Assembly (NCBI GenBank): GCA_052034115.1
Contig: JBPOIZ010000092.1
Coordinates: 1 to 25,679 of the forward strand
Reading direction: 5' to 3'
DNA length: 25,679 bases
DNA from: Lutibacillus sp052034115
GTDB lineage: Bacteria > Actinomycetota > Actinomycetes > Actinomycetales > Dermatophilaceae
Position numbers and translations under genes: made by a program. Below the pieces are notes generated by a model. It saw nothing but the letters and a program-made list of their open reading frames with translations. It was not told the origin of the DNA and searched no databases. This document shows, one piece after another, positions 6,990-15,320 of this stretch (position 1 is the first letter of the stretch; each line of letters opens with the position of its first letter).

Positions 6990-7997
6990 TCAGGTGAACA
7001 GGCCGGCATACGCATTGAGCGCCGGCTGACCACCGAGGTGCGCGTAGAGCACCGTCGAGGTCGGCGGGATCTCGCCGCTGCTCACCAGGTCGATCAGACC
7101 CGCCATCGACTTTCCCTCGTAGACCGGGTCGAGGATGACCCCGTCCAGCCGCCCGACAAGGCGCATGGCCTCGAGGGTGGACTCGACCGGGACTCCGTAG
7201 CGGTCGCCGGCCCACCCCGGCAGCACCGTGATCTCGTCGTCGCGCAGCTCACGATCCAGGCCGATGAGGGTGGCGGTGTTCCGGGCGATCCTGGCGACCT
7301 GCTCGCACGTCTGATCCACGGTGGCGGAGGCGTCGATGCCGATGACCCGGCGCGGCCGATCCTGGCCGGCGAATCCGGCGATCATCCCGGCATGCGTCGA
7401 CCCGGTCACCGTGCAGACCACGATGGTGTCGAAGAAGACGCCGAGCTGGCGTTCCTGGGCCTGCACCTCCTCGGCCCAGCCGACGAACCCGAGCCCGCCC
7501 AACGGGTGTTCCGAGGCGCCGGCCGGAATCCCGTACGGCCGGCCGCCGCGGGCCTCGACGTCCGCGAGGGCCTGCTGCCACGAGCTCTTGATCCCGATCC
7601 CGAAGCCCGCCGGGTCCAGCCGGACCTCGGCACCCATGATCCGACTCAGCATGATGTTGCCGACCCGGTCGTTGGTCACGTCGCTCCACGGCACCCACTT
7701 CTCCTGGACGAGCAGGCAGCCCAGCCCCAGCTTCGCCGCGACTGCGGCCACCTGACGGGTGTGGTTCGACTGGTACCCGCCGATCGACACGAGGGTGTCC
7801 GCTCCGGAGGCCAGCACATCGGGCACGATGTACTCCAGCTTGCGGATCTTGTTCCCGCCATACGCCAGGCCGCTGTTGCAGTCCTCCCGCTTCGCCCAGA
7901 CCTGCGCCCCGCCCAGGTGAGCCGTCAGCCGGTCGAGCCGGTGGACCGGGCTGGGCCCGAACATCAACGGATAGCGCGGAAAGTCGGCGAGTGGCAT
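6990..7997 (-). CDS. acdS: 1-aminocyclopropane-1-carboxylate (ACC) deaminase
   Basis: A PLP enzyme that splits ACC, the plant ethylene precursor, into 2-oxobutyrate and ammonia. The 335-residue length matches characterised AcdS. Lys50 in YGGNKIRKL holds PLP, and Ser77 in SIGGYQSNHTRQ corresponds to the catalytic serine. Tyr293-Glu294 in DPVYEGKS match the residues that distinguish true ACC deaminase from D-cysteine desulfhydrase. The C-terminal YAHLGGQPALNAY also fits. ATG 7997 has a good ribosome-binding site, AAGGAGC. A 14-bp palindrome lies 45 bp upstream and a GntR gene follows on the same strand, so regulated expression is likely. It is divergent from the M4 protease gene. Substrate assignment by key residues is strong but untested. 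Confidence 0.92.
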   Translation of the reverse strand: MPLADFPRYPLMFGPSPVHRLDRLTAHLGGAQVWAKREDCNSGLAYGGNKIRKLEYIVPDVLASGADTLVSIGGYQSNHTRQVAAVAAKLGLGCLLVQEKWVPWSDVTNDRVGNIMLSRIMGAEVRLDPAGFGIGIKSSWQQALADVEARGGRPYGIPAGASEHPLGGLGFVGWAEEVQAQERQLGVFFDTIVVCTVTGSTHAGMIAGFAGQDRPRRVIGIDASATVDQTCEQVARIARNTATLIGLDRELRDDEITVLPGWAGDRYGVPVESTLEAMRLVGRLDGVILDPVYEGKSMAGLIDLVSSGEIPPTSTVLYAHLGGQPALNAYAGLFT

Positions 7998-8041
7998 GGC
8001 CCGCTCCTTGGCTCGTGCCGGCCCGGTGACCCGGCCGGGGC

Positions 8042-8055
8042 TGCGATATATCGCA
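8042..8055. promoter_or_regulatory. Probable GntR operator in the acdS promoter
   Basis: TGCGATATATCGCA is a perfect 14-bp palindrome in the 154-bp gap between the divergent acdS and M4 protease genes. The AT-rich core stands out in this GC-rich DNA and probably overlaps the acdS -10 region. The second copy is at gntR (6895-6908). Confidence 0.65.
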
Positions 8056-8151
8056 TATCTGGAGGACGCCGGGCGTCAAGACCCCGTTCGGTGCGCGGTC
8101 GGCCGGGCGACCCGGTTGCCGGTGTCGGTGGTCGGGTCGAGAGTGTCCGGT

Positions 8152-9327
8152 ATGACGACGGAGCCGCACCTGCCGACGACGTGCTCGATCCTGCCGCCCT
8201 ACCTGCTGGAGCGTCTTGCGGCCAACCCAGATCCGCGGATCGCCGGGCCGGCGCAGCGATCGTTGGCCCTCGATGAGCACCTGCGCGCCCGCCGCGAGGA
8301 GGCGGACCGGCTCGGCGAGCCCTCCCCGGGCATCGTGCCGCCACCCCTGCGAGACCGGCTCGACGCTTGGCGTCAAGGGCAGAGCGCTCCGCCGTCCGGC
8401 GCTCAGGCCGGCGACGGCGATGACCTGGACGAACCACCGACCGCGCGCCGGACCATTTACTCGGCCGACGGCGGCACCACGCTGCCGGGCCGTCTGGTCC
8501 GCGCCGAGGGCCAGGATGCCAGTGGCGACCCGACGGTGGAGCAGGCCTACGACGGGCTCGGCGCCACGTGGGAACTGCTGCTGACGGAGTATGCCCGGGA
8601 CTCCCTCGACGGGCGCGGGCTGCCACTCGTCGCCACCGTGCACTATGGCCAGAAGTACGACAACGCCTTCTGGGACGGCACCCAGATGGTCTTCGGCGAC
8701 GGTGACGGCGAGCTGTTCGGGTCATTCACCTCGAGCATCGACATCATGGGCCACGAGCTGGCCCATGGCCTGACTCAGTACACCGCCGCCCTGGTCTATC
8801 TCGGGCAGTCCGGGGCGCTCAACGAGTCGATCTCCGACGTCTTCGGATCACTGGTCAAGCAGCGCCACCTCGGCCACGACGCGGCGGCTGCGGATTGGCT
8901 CATCGGGGCAGGTCTGTTCACCGCCGCGGTCAACGGGGTGGCGCTGCGCTCCATGAAGGAGCCCGGCACGGCCTACGACGACCCGGTCCTGGGCAAGGAC
9001 CCCCAGCCCGCGGACATGGACGGCTACGTCCAACTCCCCAACGATCGAGCCCACGACAACGGCGGCGTGCACATCAACTCCGGCATCCCGAACCGGGCCT
9101 TCTACCTCGTCGCCAGCGCCCTCGGGGGCCCAGCCTGGCCGGTGGCGGGCCAGATCTGGTTCGACACGATCACCTCGGGAGGGCTTCCTCGGGACGCCGA
9201 TTTCGTGACCTTCGCCCAGGCCACCGCTGCCGCTGCCGCGGCCCGGTATGGCGCGGCGAGCCCCGAGGTCGCGGCCGTCGACACGGCCTGGGCCACCGTC
9301 AAGGTCCTGCCCTCGGGAACGCGCTAG
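8152..9327 (+). CDS. M4 (thermolysin family) metallopeptidase, protealysin-like
   Basis: A 391-residue zinc protease. The HExxH motif is GHELAHG (His201, Glu202, His205); the third ligand is Glu225 in GALNESISD, and the transition-state His307 lies in DNGGVHINSG. The N-terminus carries CSILPPYLLERL (residues 11-22), the conserved PPY segment of the short protealysin-type propeptide, instead of the long thermolysin precursor. No signal peptide is visible, so the precursor may be cytoplasmic or leave by an unknown route. The start at ATG 8152 follows GAGAGT by 7 nt, much like alkB. Protealysins often sit beside an emfourin inhibitor gene; I see none here. The 199 bp downstream, before the era stop, hold no convincing gene. 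Confidence 0.93.
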   Translation: MTTEPHLPTTCSILPPYLLERLAANPDPRIAGPAQRSLALDEHLRARREEADRLGEPSPGIVPPPLRDRLDAWRQGQSAPPSGAQAGDGDDLDEPPTARRTIYSADGGTTLPGRLVRAEGQDASGDPTVEQAYDGLGATWELLLTEYARDSLDGRGLPLVATVHYGQKYDNAFWDGTQMVFGDGDGELFGSFTSSIDIMGHELAHGLTQYTAALVYLGQSGALNESISDVFGSLVKQRHLGHDAAAADWLIGAGLFTAAVNGVALRSMKEPGTAYDDPVLGKDPQPADMDGYVQLPNDRAHDNGGVHINSGIPNRAFYLVASALGGPAWPVAGQIWFDTITSGGLPRDADFVTFAQATAAAAAARYGAASPEVAAVDTAWATVKVLPSGTR

Positions 9328-9526
9328 CCACGGCCGCACACACCGACGACGTGCACCCCCACTCGGTCCGGTCAGTGGCCGACCACCGCGACGCGTCGTC
9401 GGACGCCCAACTCCTGGCTGGCCCTGACGAACGGCGAGGCACGGGCCAGCGCGGCGGTCCTGCGCCGCCGCGTCACCGTCGGCGTGCTGTGCCAGACCCG
9501 TGGCCGGCGCCCAGTTCGGGGGCGGG

Positions 9527-10435
9527 TCAGAAGCCGAGCCGCTGGAGCTGCTTGGGGTCGCGCTGCCAGTCCCTGGCCACCTTGACGTGCAGATCGAGGT
9601 GCACCCGGCGCCCCAGCACCCCTTCGATGCCGACCCGGGCCGCCGTGCCCACCTGCCGCAGCCGCTCGCCGCCGCGACCGATGACGATGGCCTTCTGACT
9701 ATCCCGCTCGACGAAGATGCTGACCCGCACGTCCAGCAGATCCTTGCCCTCGCGCTCGACCATCTCGTCGACGACCACGGCCAACGAGTGCGGCAGCTCG
9801 TCGCGCACCCCCTCCAGGGCGGCCTCGCGCACCAACTCGGCGACCATGACGACCTCGGACTCGTCGGTGCGCATCTCGTCGGGATACAGCTGCGGTGACA
9901 GCGGCAGGTGCCCGGCGAGGACGTCTGCGACGACGTCGACCTGATCTCCGCGCACCGCCGAGCACGGGACGATGTCGCTCCACTCGCCGAGTTGGTCGAC
10001 GGCGATGAGCTGCTCGGCGAGCCGACGCTTCTCGACCCGGTCCGACTTGGTCACGAGCGCCACCACCGGAGTGCGGCGAGCCTTCTGGAGGTCAGCGAGC
10101 TCGCGGGCGATGAACTGGTCGCCCGGGCCCACGCGCTGGTCCGCCGGCAGGCAGAATCCCACGACATCCACGTCGAGGAGGGTCTCCCGGACGACGTCGT
10201 TGAGGCGCTCCCCGAGCAAGGTCCGCGGCCGGTGCAGGCCAGGGGTGTCGACGAGAATAAGCTGCCACGCCGGCCGGGTGACGATTCCGCGGACCGTATG
10301 GCGCGTGGTCTGCGGTCTCGAGGAGGTGATGGCCACCTTCTGCCCCACCAGCGCGTTCGTCAGGGTGGACTTGCCCGCATTGGGTCGTCCGACGAGGGCC
10401 ACGAAGCCCGCGCGGTAGGTCGGCACGTCGGTCAT
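9527..10435 (-). CDS. era: GTPase Era
   Basis: An essential GTPase for 16S rRNA maturation and 30S assembly. The 302-residue protein has G1 GRPNAGKS (residues 16-23), G3 DTPG, G4 TKSD and a CSAV segment at G5. The C-terminal KH domain has the IGRGGE loop and ends in HVKVARDWQRDP, typical of Era. The start ATG overlaps the stop of the upstream hlyC/corC gene by 4 bp, showing translational coupling in the phoH-ybeY-hlyC/corC-era operon. Here the downstream neighbour is not recO; the block from the M4 protease gene back to leuA lies between them. Confidence 0.98.
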   Translation of the reverse strand: MTDVPTYRAGFVALVGRPNAGKSTLTNALVGQKVAITSSRPQTTRHTVRGIVTRPAWQLILVDTPGLHRPRTLLGERLNDVVRETLLDVDVVGFCLPADQRVGPGDQFIARELADLQKARRTPVVALVTKSDRVEKRRLAEQLIAVDQLGEWSDIVPCSAVRGDQVDVVADVLAGHLPLSPQLYPDEMRTDESEVVMVAELVREAALEGVRDELPHSLAVVVDEMVEREGKDLLDVRVSIFVERDSQKAIVIGRGGERLRQVGTAARVGIEGVLGRRVHLDLHVKVARDWQRDPKQLQRLGF

Positions 10436-11721
10436 GCGTTGTCCTCCTGCTTCGGCTGCGCGTCCGAGGCGGCCGGTCCGCGCTGCACGACGACGGTGGC
10501 CAGCCGATGGCGCCGATCGGCCATGCGCTCGGCCGTGAGCCGAAGATCGGACACCTCGGCCGATAGGCCGGGCGCCGGGAGTCGGCCCAGCGCCTTGGTC
10601 AGCAGCCCACCGACGGTGTCGACCTCTTCCTCGTCGATCTCGATGTCGAAGAGGTCCGCCAACTCGTCGATCGCCATACCGGCAGGCACGCGGACCATCC
10701 CGGACTCCAGATGCTCGACCCCCGGATCCCCGCGGTCGAACTCGTCGTCGATCTCTCCGACGATCTCCTCGACGATGTCCTCCATCGTCACCAGCCCGGC
10801 CGTCCCACCGTATTCGTCGACGACGACGGCGAAGTGCACCTGGAGTTGCTGCATCTCCCGCAGCAGGTCGTCGACCTTCTTCGAGTCCGGCACGAAGGTC
10901 GCTGGACGCATGGCCTGGGTGACCAGGGCAGTGGCGTCATCCGGCTCCGCGTGCAGTCGGAGCACGACGTCCTTCAAATAGAGCACGCCGACAATGTCGT
11001 CGGAGTCCTCGCCGACGACGGGCACCCGCGAGAAGCCGGACCGCAAGAACAGCGACATCGCCTGGCGAAGGGTCTTCTCGGCATCGATGGTGACCATGTC
11101 GATCCGTGGGACGAGCACCTCGCGGGCCACCGTGTCGGACAACTCGAACACCGAGTGGATCATCTCCCGCTCGTCGTCCTCGATGACCGCCGAGTCGCCC
11201 GCCAGGTCCACCAGGTCGCGCAGCTCCGCCTCGCTGTCGAACGGACCGTCCCGATGTCCCGGTCCGGGCGTGACGGCATTGGCCAGGCCGATGAGCACTC
11301 GGGCGACCGGACCGAGCACCCGCCGCAGACCCACCGCGAGGGGGGCGGCCACGAGGGCCACCCGGTCGAAATAGGCCCGGCCGAGGGCACGCGGCGACAC
11401 CTCGACCAGGACGAAGGAAGCCAGCGCCAGGACGAGGACGCCGACCACGACGGCCAGCGGTCGAGACGGAATCAGCGAGGACATCACCATGGCCACGGGG
11501 ATGGCTACCGCGGCCTGGGCCACCATCCGGACGAAGATCAACACCGCCAGGTATGGCGCCGGCTGCTCGATGACCCGCAGCAGCGCCGCCGACCCGGGAC
11601 GCGACTCGTCGGCGAGATCCTCGGCCCGCGACCGGGACATGCGCAGCAGCGACGCTTCACCCGAGACGAGGATGAACACACCCGCGGCGGCCACGACCGC
11701 CACGGCAAGAAGCAGGCCCAT
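10432..11721 (-). CDS. CNNM/CorC-type membrane protein (hemolysin family)
   Basis: A 429-residue membrane protein with an N-terminal DUF21/CNNM transmembrane domain (hydrophobic segments near residues 1-22, 58-82, 87-112 and 120-145). A CBS-domain pair follows (about 195-315; MIHSVFELSDTVAREVLVPR begins it), then a CorC_HlyC domain (about 330-415). The family is linked to Mg2+ or Co2+ transport or efflux; 'hemolysin' is a historic label. It lies 8 bp downstream of ybeY and overlaps era by 4 bp, an arrangement common in actinobacteria. The CBS domains may sense nucleotides, as in related CNNM proteins. Confidence 0.93.
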   Translation of the reverse strand: MGLLLAVAVVAAAGVFILVSGEASLLRMSRSRAEDLADESRPGSAALLRVIEQPAPYLAVLIFVRMVAQAAVAIPVAMVMSSLIPSRPLAVVVGVLVLALASFVLVEVSPRALGRAYFDRVALVAAPLAVGLRRVLGPVARVLIGLANAVTPGPGHRDGPFDSEAELRDLVDLAGDSAVIEDDEREMIHSVFELSDTVAREVLVPRIDMVTIDAEKTLRQAMSLFLRSGFSRVPVVGEDSDDIVGVLYLKDVVLRLHAEPDDATALVTQAMRPATFVPDSKKVDDLLREMQQLQVHFAVVVDEYGGTAGLVTMEDIVEEIVGEIDDEFDRGDPGVEHLESGMVRVPAGMAIDELADLFDIEIDEEEVDTVGGLLTKALGRLPAPGLSAEVSDLRLTAERMADRRHRLATVVVQRGPAASDAQPKQEDNA

Positions 11722-11729
11722 GGCGGTCC

Positions 11730-12197
11730 TCAGCGTCCTGCCCGACCCCGCGTGGCGAGGAAGGTGAGCAGCAACTGGCGCTGCAACTCGAACATCTCCC
11801 GCTCCGCGTCCGGCTCACCGTGATCGAATCCGAGCAGGTGCAAGATGCCGTGGACGGTGAGCAGGAGCAGCTCCTCCTCGGCGGCGTGTCCGGCCTCGGC
11901 AGCCTGTCGGGCCGCCACGGTAGGACACAGGACGATGTCCCCGAGGACGCCCTCGGCTGGCGCCTCCCCGGACCGTCCGGGGCGTAGCTCATCCATCGGA
12001 AAGCTCATGACGTCAGTCGGCCCGGCCAGGTCCATCCACGTGACGTGCAGGGTCTCCATCGCTGCCTCGTCCACGAGGCTGATGCACAGCTCGGCTTGGG
12101 GGTGGATGCGCAGCTGGCCGAGGACGTAGCGGGCGCACGAGACCAGCTCGAGCTCGTCGACCTCGACATCGGTCTCGTTGAGCACCTCGATGCTCAT
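11730..12197 (-). CDS. ybeY: Endoribonuclease YbeY (rRNA maturation factor)
   Basis: A single-metal RNase involved in 16S rRNA 3'-end processing and 70S quality control. The 155-residue protein has the zinc motif HGILHLLGFDH (His116, His120, His126) and the conserved MSFPMDE and LGDIVLC segments in front of it. The start overlaps the phoH stop by 4 bp, so translation is coupled. The length is normal. Confidence 0.97.
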   Translation of the reverse strand: MSIEVLNETDVEVDELELVSCARYVLGQLRIHPQAELCISLVDEAAMETLHVTWMDLAGPTDVMSFPMDELRPGRSGEAPAEGVLGDIVLCPTVAARQAAEAGHAAEEELLLLTVHGILHLLGFDHGEPDAEREMFELQRQLLLTFLATRGRAGR

Positions 12198-13222
12198 GCT
12201 CGGGGTTCACCCCCGGCTCGGGGCACCCGCCGGACGGACTGACGGTGATCCGTCGAGCCCGCCTCGGCCCGCTCGTAGGCGTCGACGATGGCGCTGACCA
12301 ACCGGTGCCGCACGACGTCCTGCGAGGTGAGCTCGGCGAAGTGCACGTCATCGGTGCCGTCGAGGATGTCGCGGACATGCCGAAGTCCCGAGCGGGTGCC
12401 GCCGGGCAGGTCAACCTGGGTGATGTCACCGGTGACGACCATCTTGGAGCCGAAACCGAGCCGGGTGAGGAACATCTTCATCTGTTCGGTCGAGGTGTTC
12501 TGCGCCTCGTCGAGGATGATGAACGCGCCGTTGAGGGTCCGCCCCCGCATGAACGCCAGCGGCGCCACCTCGACGGTCCCGCTGCTCAGCAGCCGCGGGA
12601 TGCTCTCCGGGTCGACCATGTCGTGCAGAGCGTCATACAGCTGGCGCAGGTAGGGGTCGATCTTGTCGGTGAGGGTGCCGGGCAGGAACCCCAGCCGCTC
12701 GCCCGCCTCGACGGCCGGCCGGGTCAGGATGATCCGCGAGACCTCCTTGGCCTGCAGCGCGGCCACCGCCTTGGCCATCGCCAAGTAGGTCTTGCCGGTG
12801 CCCGCCGGGCCGATCCCGAAGACGACGGTGTGCTCGTCGATCGCGTCGACATACCGCTTCTGGTTCAGCGTCTTGGGCCGAATGGTCCGACCGCGGTTGG
12901 AGACGATGTTCATCGTCAGCACGTCGGCTGGACGCTCGCGGGACTGTTCGCGCAACATCCCGATCGACCGCTCGACCGCATCCCGGTTGAGGCGCTGCCC
13001 GGCACCGACGATGGCGATCAGCTCGGCGATGAGCCGATCCGCCAGGGCCACCTCTTCGCTGGGACCTTGGATCGCGAACTCGTTCCCCCGCACGTGCAGG
13101 TCCAACCGGGGGAAGGCCCGTTCCATGGTGCGCAACAGTTCGTCACCGGGCCCCAGCACAGCGACCATCGGGACGCTCGGCGGGACGGTGATCGTGTATG
13201 TCGGTGCCACGGCGTCACTCAT
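12194..13222 (-). CDS. phoH: PhoH-like ATPase
   Basis: A 342-residue ATPase with Walker A GPAGTGKT (residues 138-145) and Walker B FIILDEAQN, then MVVTGDITQVDLP. The N-terminal part carries the KH-like nucleic-acid-binding region typical of PhoH proteins next to ybeY. Its exact role is unresolved; a link to RNA metabolism is likely from fold and context. It is the first gene of the phoH-ybeY-hlyC/corC-era operon. A TAGAAT hexamer 9 nt before the ATG suggests a very short or absent leader. Confidence 0.95.
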   Translation of the reverse strand: MSDAVAPTYTITVPPSVPMVAVLGPGDELLRTMERAFPRLDLHVRGNEFAIQGPSEEVALADRLIAELIAIVGAGQRLNRDAVERSIGMLREQSRERPADVLTMNIVSNRGRTIRPKTLNQKRYVDAIDEHTVVFGIGPAGTGKTYLAMAKAVAALQAKEVSRIILTRPAVEAGERLGFLPGTLTDKIDPYLRQLYDALHDMVDPESIPRLLSSGTVEVAPLAFMRGRTLNGAFIILDEAQNTSTEQMKMFLTRLGFGSKMVVTGDITQVDLPGGTRSGLRHVRDILDGTDDVHFAELTSQDVVRHRLVSAIVDAYERAEAGSTDHRQSVRRVPRAGGEPRA

Positions 13223-13231
13223 CGTGGCCCG

Positions 13232-13237
13232 ATTCTA
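13232..13237 (-). promoter_or_regulatory. -10 hexamer TAGAAT of the phoH operon
   Basis: On the minus strand TAGAAT lies 9 nt before the phoH ATG, in the 54-bp gap after the HIT gene. It is the best -10 match in the window. No clear -35 is seen. Confidence 0.5.
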
Positions 13238-13276
13238 CGGTCCCGCCGTTGGCCCAGGCGACGAGATTGCCCTCGA

Positions 13277-13618
13277 TCAGCCCGGCGGCCAGCGCATCTG
13301 CCGCCCACCCAGAACGTGCAGGTGGGCGTGGAAGACGGCTTGGCCACCGGCCACCCCGGTGTTCGCGACGAGCCGGTAGCCGCGCTCGGCCACTCCTTGG
13401 GTGCCCGCGACCCGGCCGGCCACGTCGACCAGGTCGACCAGCTCGTCGGGGTGCGCGCCCAGCGCGACCAAGTCGGTCACATGTCGACGCGGTATGACGA
13501 GCACATGCGTCGGCGCCTGAGGCTCGATGTCCCGGAAGGCCACCGAGTGTGGGGTCGAGGCCACGAGGTCCGCAGGGATCTCCCCGGCGACGATGCGACA
13601 GAACAGGCAGCCGTCCAT
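13277..13618 (-). CDS. HIT family protein (HinT-like)
   Basis: A 113-residue protein close to the HINT branch: N-terminus MDGCLFCRIVAGEIP, middle HVLVIPRRHV, and histidine triad FHAHLHVLGG near the C-terminus. HINT proteins hydrolyse adenosine phosphoramidates and acyl-adenylates. The length fits HINT better than the longer HIT protein at 5787. TAGGGT lies 6 nt before ATG 13618, so the mRNA is probably leaderless. It precedes phoH on the same strand, as in many actinobacteria, and is divergent from the sigma factor gene. Confidence 0.93.
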   Translation of the reverse strand: MDGCLFCRIVAGEIPADLVASTPHSVAFRDIEPQAPTHVLVIPRRHVTDLVALGAHPDELVDLVDVAGRVAGTQGVAERGYRLVANTGVAGGQAVFHAHLHVLGGRQMRWPPG

Positions 13619-13688
13619 GCGCCAACCCTAGCCGCGTCAACCCCGGGCGAGGGTGGCGCGTCACAACACTGTGAGACCCTCGGTGGTG

Positions 13689-14228
13689 ATGGAGGCCAAC
13701 GGTAAGGACCGGGCGGAGGCCGACCGCGCGATCTCGGTTCTCTACGCCTCGGCGTGGGTTTCGCTGGTCCGCCTCGCGTGGCTCATCCTGCACGACCAGG
13801 CCCAGGCCGAAGAGGTCGTCCAGGACGCCTTCATCGCCGTCCATCCCCGGGTCCTCGAGCTGACCGAGCGTGGTGCGGCACTGGCCTACCTGCGACGCAG
13901 CGTGGTCAACGGCTGCCGGTCCCGGCAACGGCATGCCGGTGTGGAACGACGCCACATCTCCCGCGTGGCCGGCGCCGCAGAGGCGCCCGGGCGGCTGGCT
14001 GCGCCCAGCGCGGAGTCCGTCGCCGTGGAGCACGAGGAGGCCCGCGCCCTGCACGAGGCACTGCGACACCTTCCCGGGCGCCAGCAGGAGGTCCTCCTGC
14101 TCCGCTACTACCTCGACCAGTCCGAGGAGCAGATCGCCGACGTGCTGGGCATCAGCGCCGGATCGGTCAAGACACATGCCCATCGGGGGCTCAGAGCCCT
14201 TCGCAGCGCCATGGAGGCCCGGTCATGA
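13689..14228 (+). CDS. ECF/SigE-like RNA polymerase sigma factor
   Basis: A 179-residue sigma-70 family protein with region 2 (WVSLVRLAWLILHDQAQAEE, then VVQDAFIAVH) and region 4 (LPGRQQEVLLLRYYLDQSEE, then IADVLGISAGSVKTHAHRG, the promoter-binding helix-turn-helix). There is no region 1 or 3, so it is an extracytoplasmic-function type. The start is uncertain: ATG 13689 is preferred, but in-frame GTGs at 13653, 13671, 13683 and 13686 exist. Its stop overlaps the ATG of the next gene (ATGA), so the membrane protein made with it is the likely partner or regulator. Target promoters cannot be named. Confidence 0.9.
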   Translation: MEANGKDRAEADRAISVLYASAWVSLVRLAWLILHDQAQAEEVVQDAFIAVHPRVLELTERGAALAYLRRSVVNGCRSRQRHAGVERRHISRVAGAAEAPGRLAAPSAESVAVEHEEARALHEALRHLPGRQQEVLLLRYYLDQSEEQIADVLGISAGSVKTHAHRGLRALRSAMEARS

Positions 14229-15298
14229 GCGAGCGTCACTTCTCCGAGGACGAGCTGCGCCGCCGGCTGCACGCCCGGGCCAACGAGCTGCAGCCCACGG
14301 ACCGACTCGCCGACATCCTGCACGCCGTCGATGCGCGCTCCGAGGTCGGTGCGGTGGTCGTTCCGCTGGGGCGGCGCTGGCTTCGGTGGACTGGTCCGCT
14401 GGCTGCCGCGGCAGCCGCCGCACTGGTCGTGGTCTTCGTCTGGTCGGGCCAGCACAGCGGCGACCCGGCTCCCCCTGCGACCGAGCCGTCGACACCGATC
14501 CCGACGGCGCCCCCGTCGACCGCCCTCCCGACGAGCTCGCCACCTCCCTCGACCACCGCGGGACGGCCGCCGACGGCGCCGGTGGGTGGCACGGCCGTCC
14601 CGGTCTACTACGTTTCCGACGTCCCCCGGCCGCCAGACGGATCGCCGGGCGGACCATGGCTCTATCGGGAGTTCCACCGGGTCACCCTGCCCGACGGCCC
14701 GAATGCACGGGTGCGCGCGGCCCTCGACGAGTTGTCCGTCGAACCGACCGACCCGGACTACGCGACCGGTATGTGGCCGACCATGTCGATCCGCTCGGTG
14801 AGCGTCGCCGGCAACCTGGCCACGGTTGACTTCGACGCCTGGGGTGGCTGGGGTGCATCCTTCGAGAGCGCCTTCGTTCAGCAGGTCATCTACACCGTCA
14901 CCGCGGCCGACTCCTCGGTCCGTCGGGTCCGTCTGACTGTCAACGGCCAGGTCCCGCCGTCCGGCCATCTCCTGCTCGACGAACCGCAGGACCGGGGGAG
15001 CTCCCAGGAGACGCTCGCGAACGTATGGATCCTCGCGCCGGAGCAGGGCTCCAGCGTGGGGTCGCCGACGCAGATCCGGGTCTACGGCACCGGCTTCGAG
15101 GGCAACGTCCCCCTCCGGGTCTACCAGGGCGCGACGATGGTGTGGGAGGGCAACGTCACGACCGAGATGGGCGGCTTCGCCGAGGCCACGACCTCGGTGA
15201 CGCTACCGGCCGGCGACTACACGATCCGCGCGTACAACGACAGCCCCAAAGACGGTTCGCTCACCGAGTGGGACTCCAAGGACTTCACCGTGCGCTGA
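14225..15298 (+). CDS. Membrane-anchored GerMN/Gmad2 domain protein, possible anti-sigma partner
   Basis: A 357-residue protein. Residues 1-55 are charged and helical (DELRRRLHARANEL), predicted cytoplasmic; 57-74 form one membrane helix; 78-122 are a Pro/Ser/Thr linker; about 125-240 resemble a GerMN domain (RVRAALDELSVEPTDPDY); about 255-357 match the immunoglobulin-like Gmad2 domain (VWILAPEQGSSVGSPTQIRV, then LPAGDYTIRAYNDSP). Both extracellular domains are known from spore-germination and cell-envelope proteins. The ATGA overlap with the sigma gene suggests that the cytoplasmic segment may bind the sigma factor; this is inference, since no ZAS zinc motif is present. Confidence 0.85.
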   Translation: MSERHFSEDELRRRLHARANELQPTDRLADILHAVDARSEVGAVVVPLGRRWLRWTGPLAAAAAAALVVVFVWSGQHSGDPAPPATEPSTPIPTAPPSTALPTSSPPPSTTAGRPPTAPVGGTAVPVYYVSDVPRPPDGSPGGPWLYREFHRVTLPDGPNARVRAALDELSVEPTDPDYATGMWPTMSIRSVSVAGNLATVDFDAWGGWGASFESAFVQQVIYTVTAADSSVRRVRLTVNGQVPPSGHLLLDEPQDRGSSQETLANVWILAPEQGSSVGSPTQIRVYGTGFEGNVPLRVYQGATMVWEGNVTTEMGGFAEATTSVTLPAGDYTIRAYNDSPKDGSLTEWDSKDFTVR

Positions 15299-15320
15299 CC
15301 GGCCGGGCCGCGCGAGGCGC

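Noticed and set aside
9372..9476. Minus-strand 34-codon ORF after era (TRRRRTAALARASPFVRASQ, then ELGVRRRVAVVGH)
   Set aside because: Third positions are GC-rich, but no ribosome-binding site or -10 is near the GTG, the peptide is mostly Arg/Ala as expected by chance in GC-rich DNA, and no family is recognised.
9328..9526. Emfourin-type inhibitor gene next to the M4 protease
   Set aside because: No open frame of about 100 residues with family features lies in either flank.
13661..13674. TCACA-N4-TGTGA inverted repeat before the sigma gene
   Set aside because: Five-base arms are too short to claim an operator, with no second copy elsewhere in the window.
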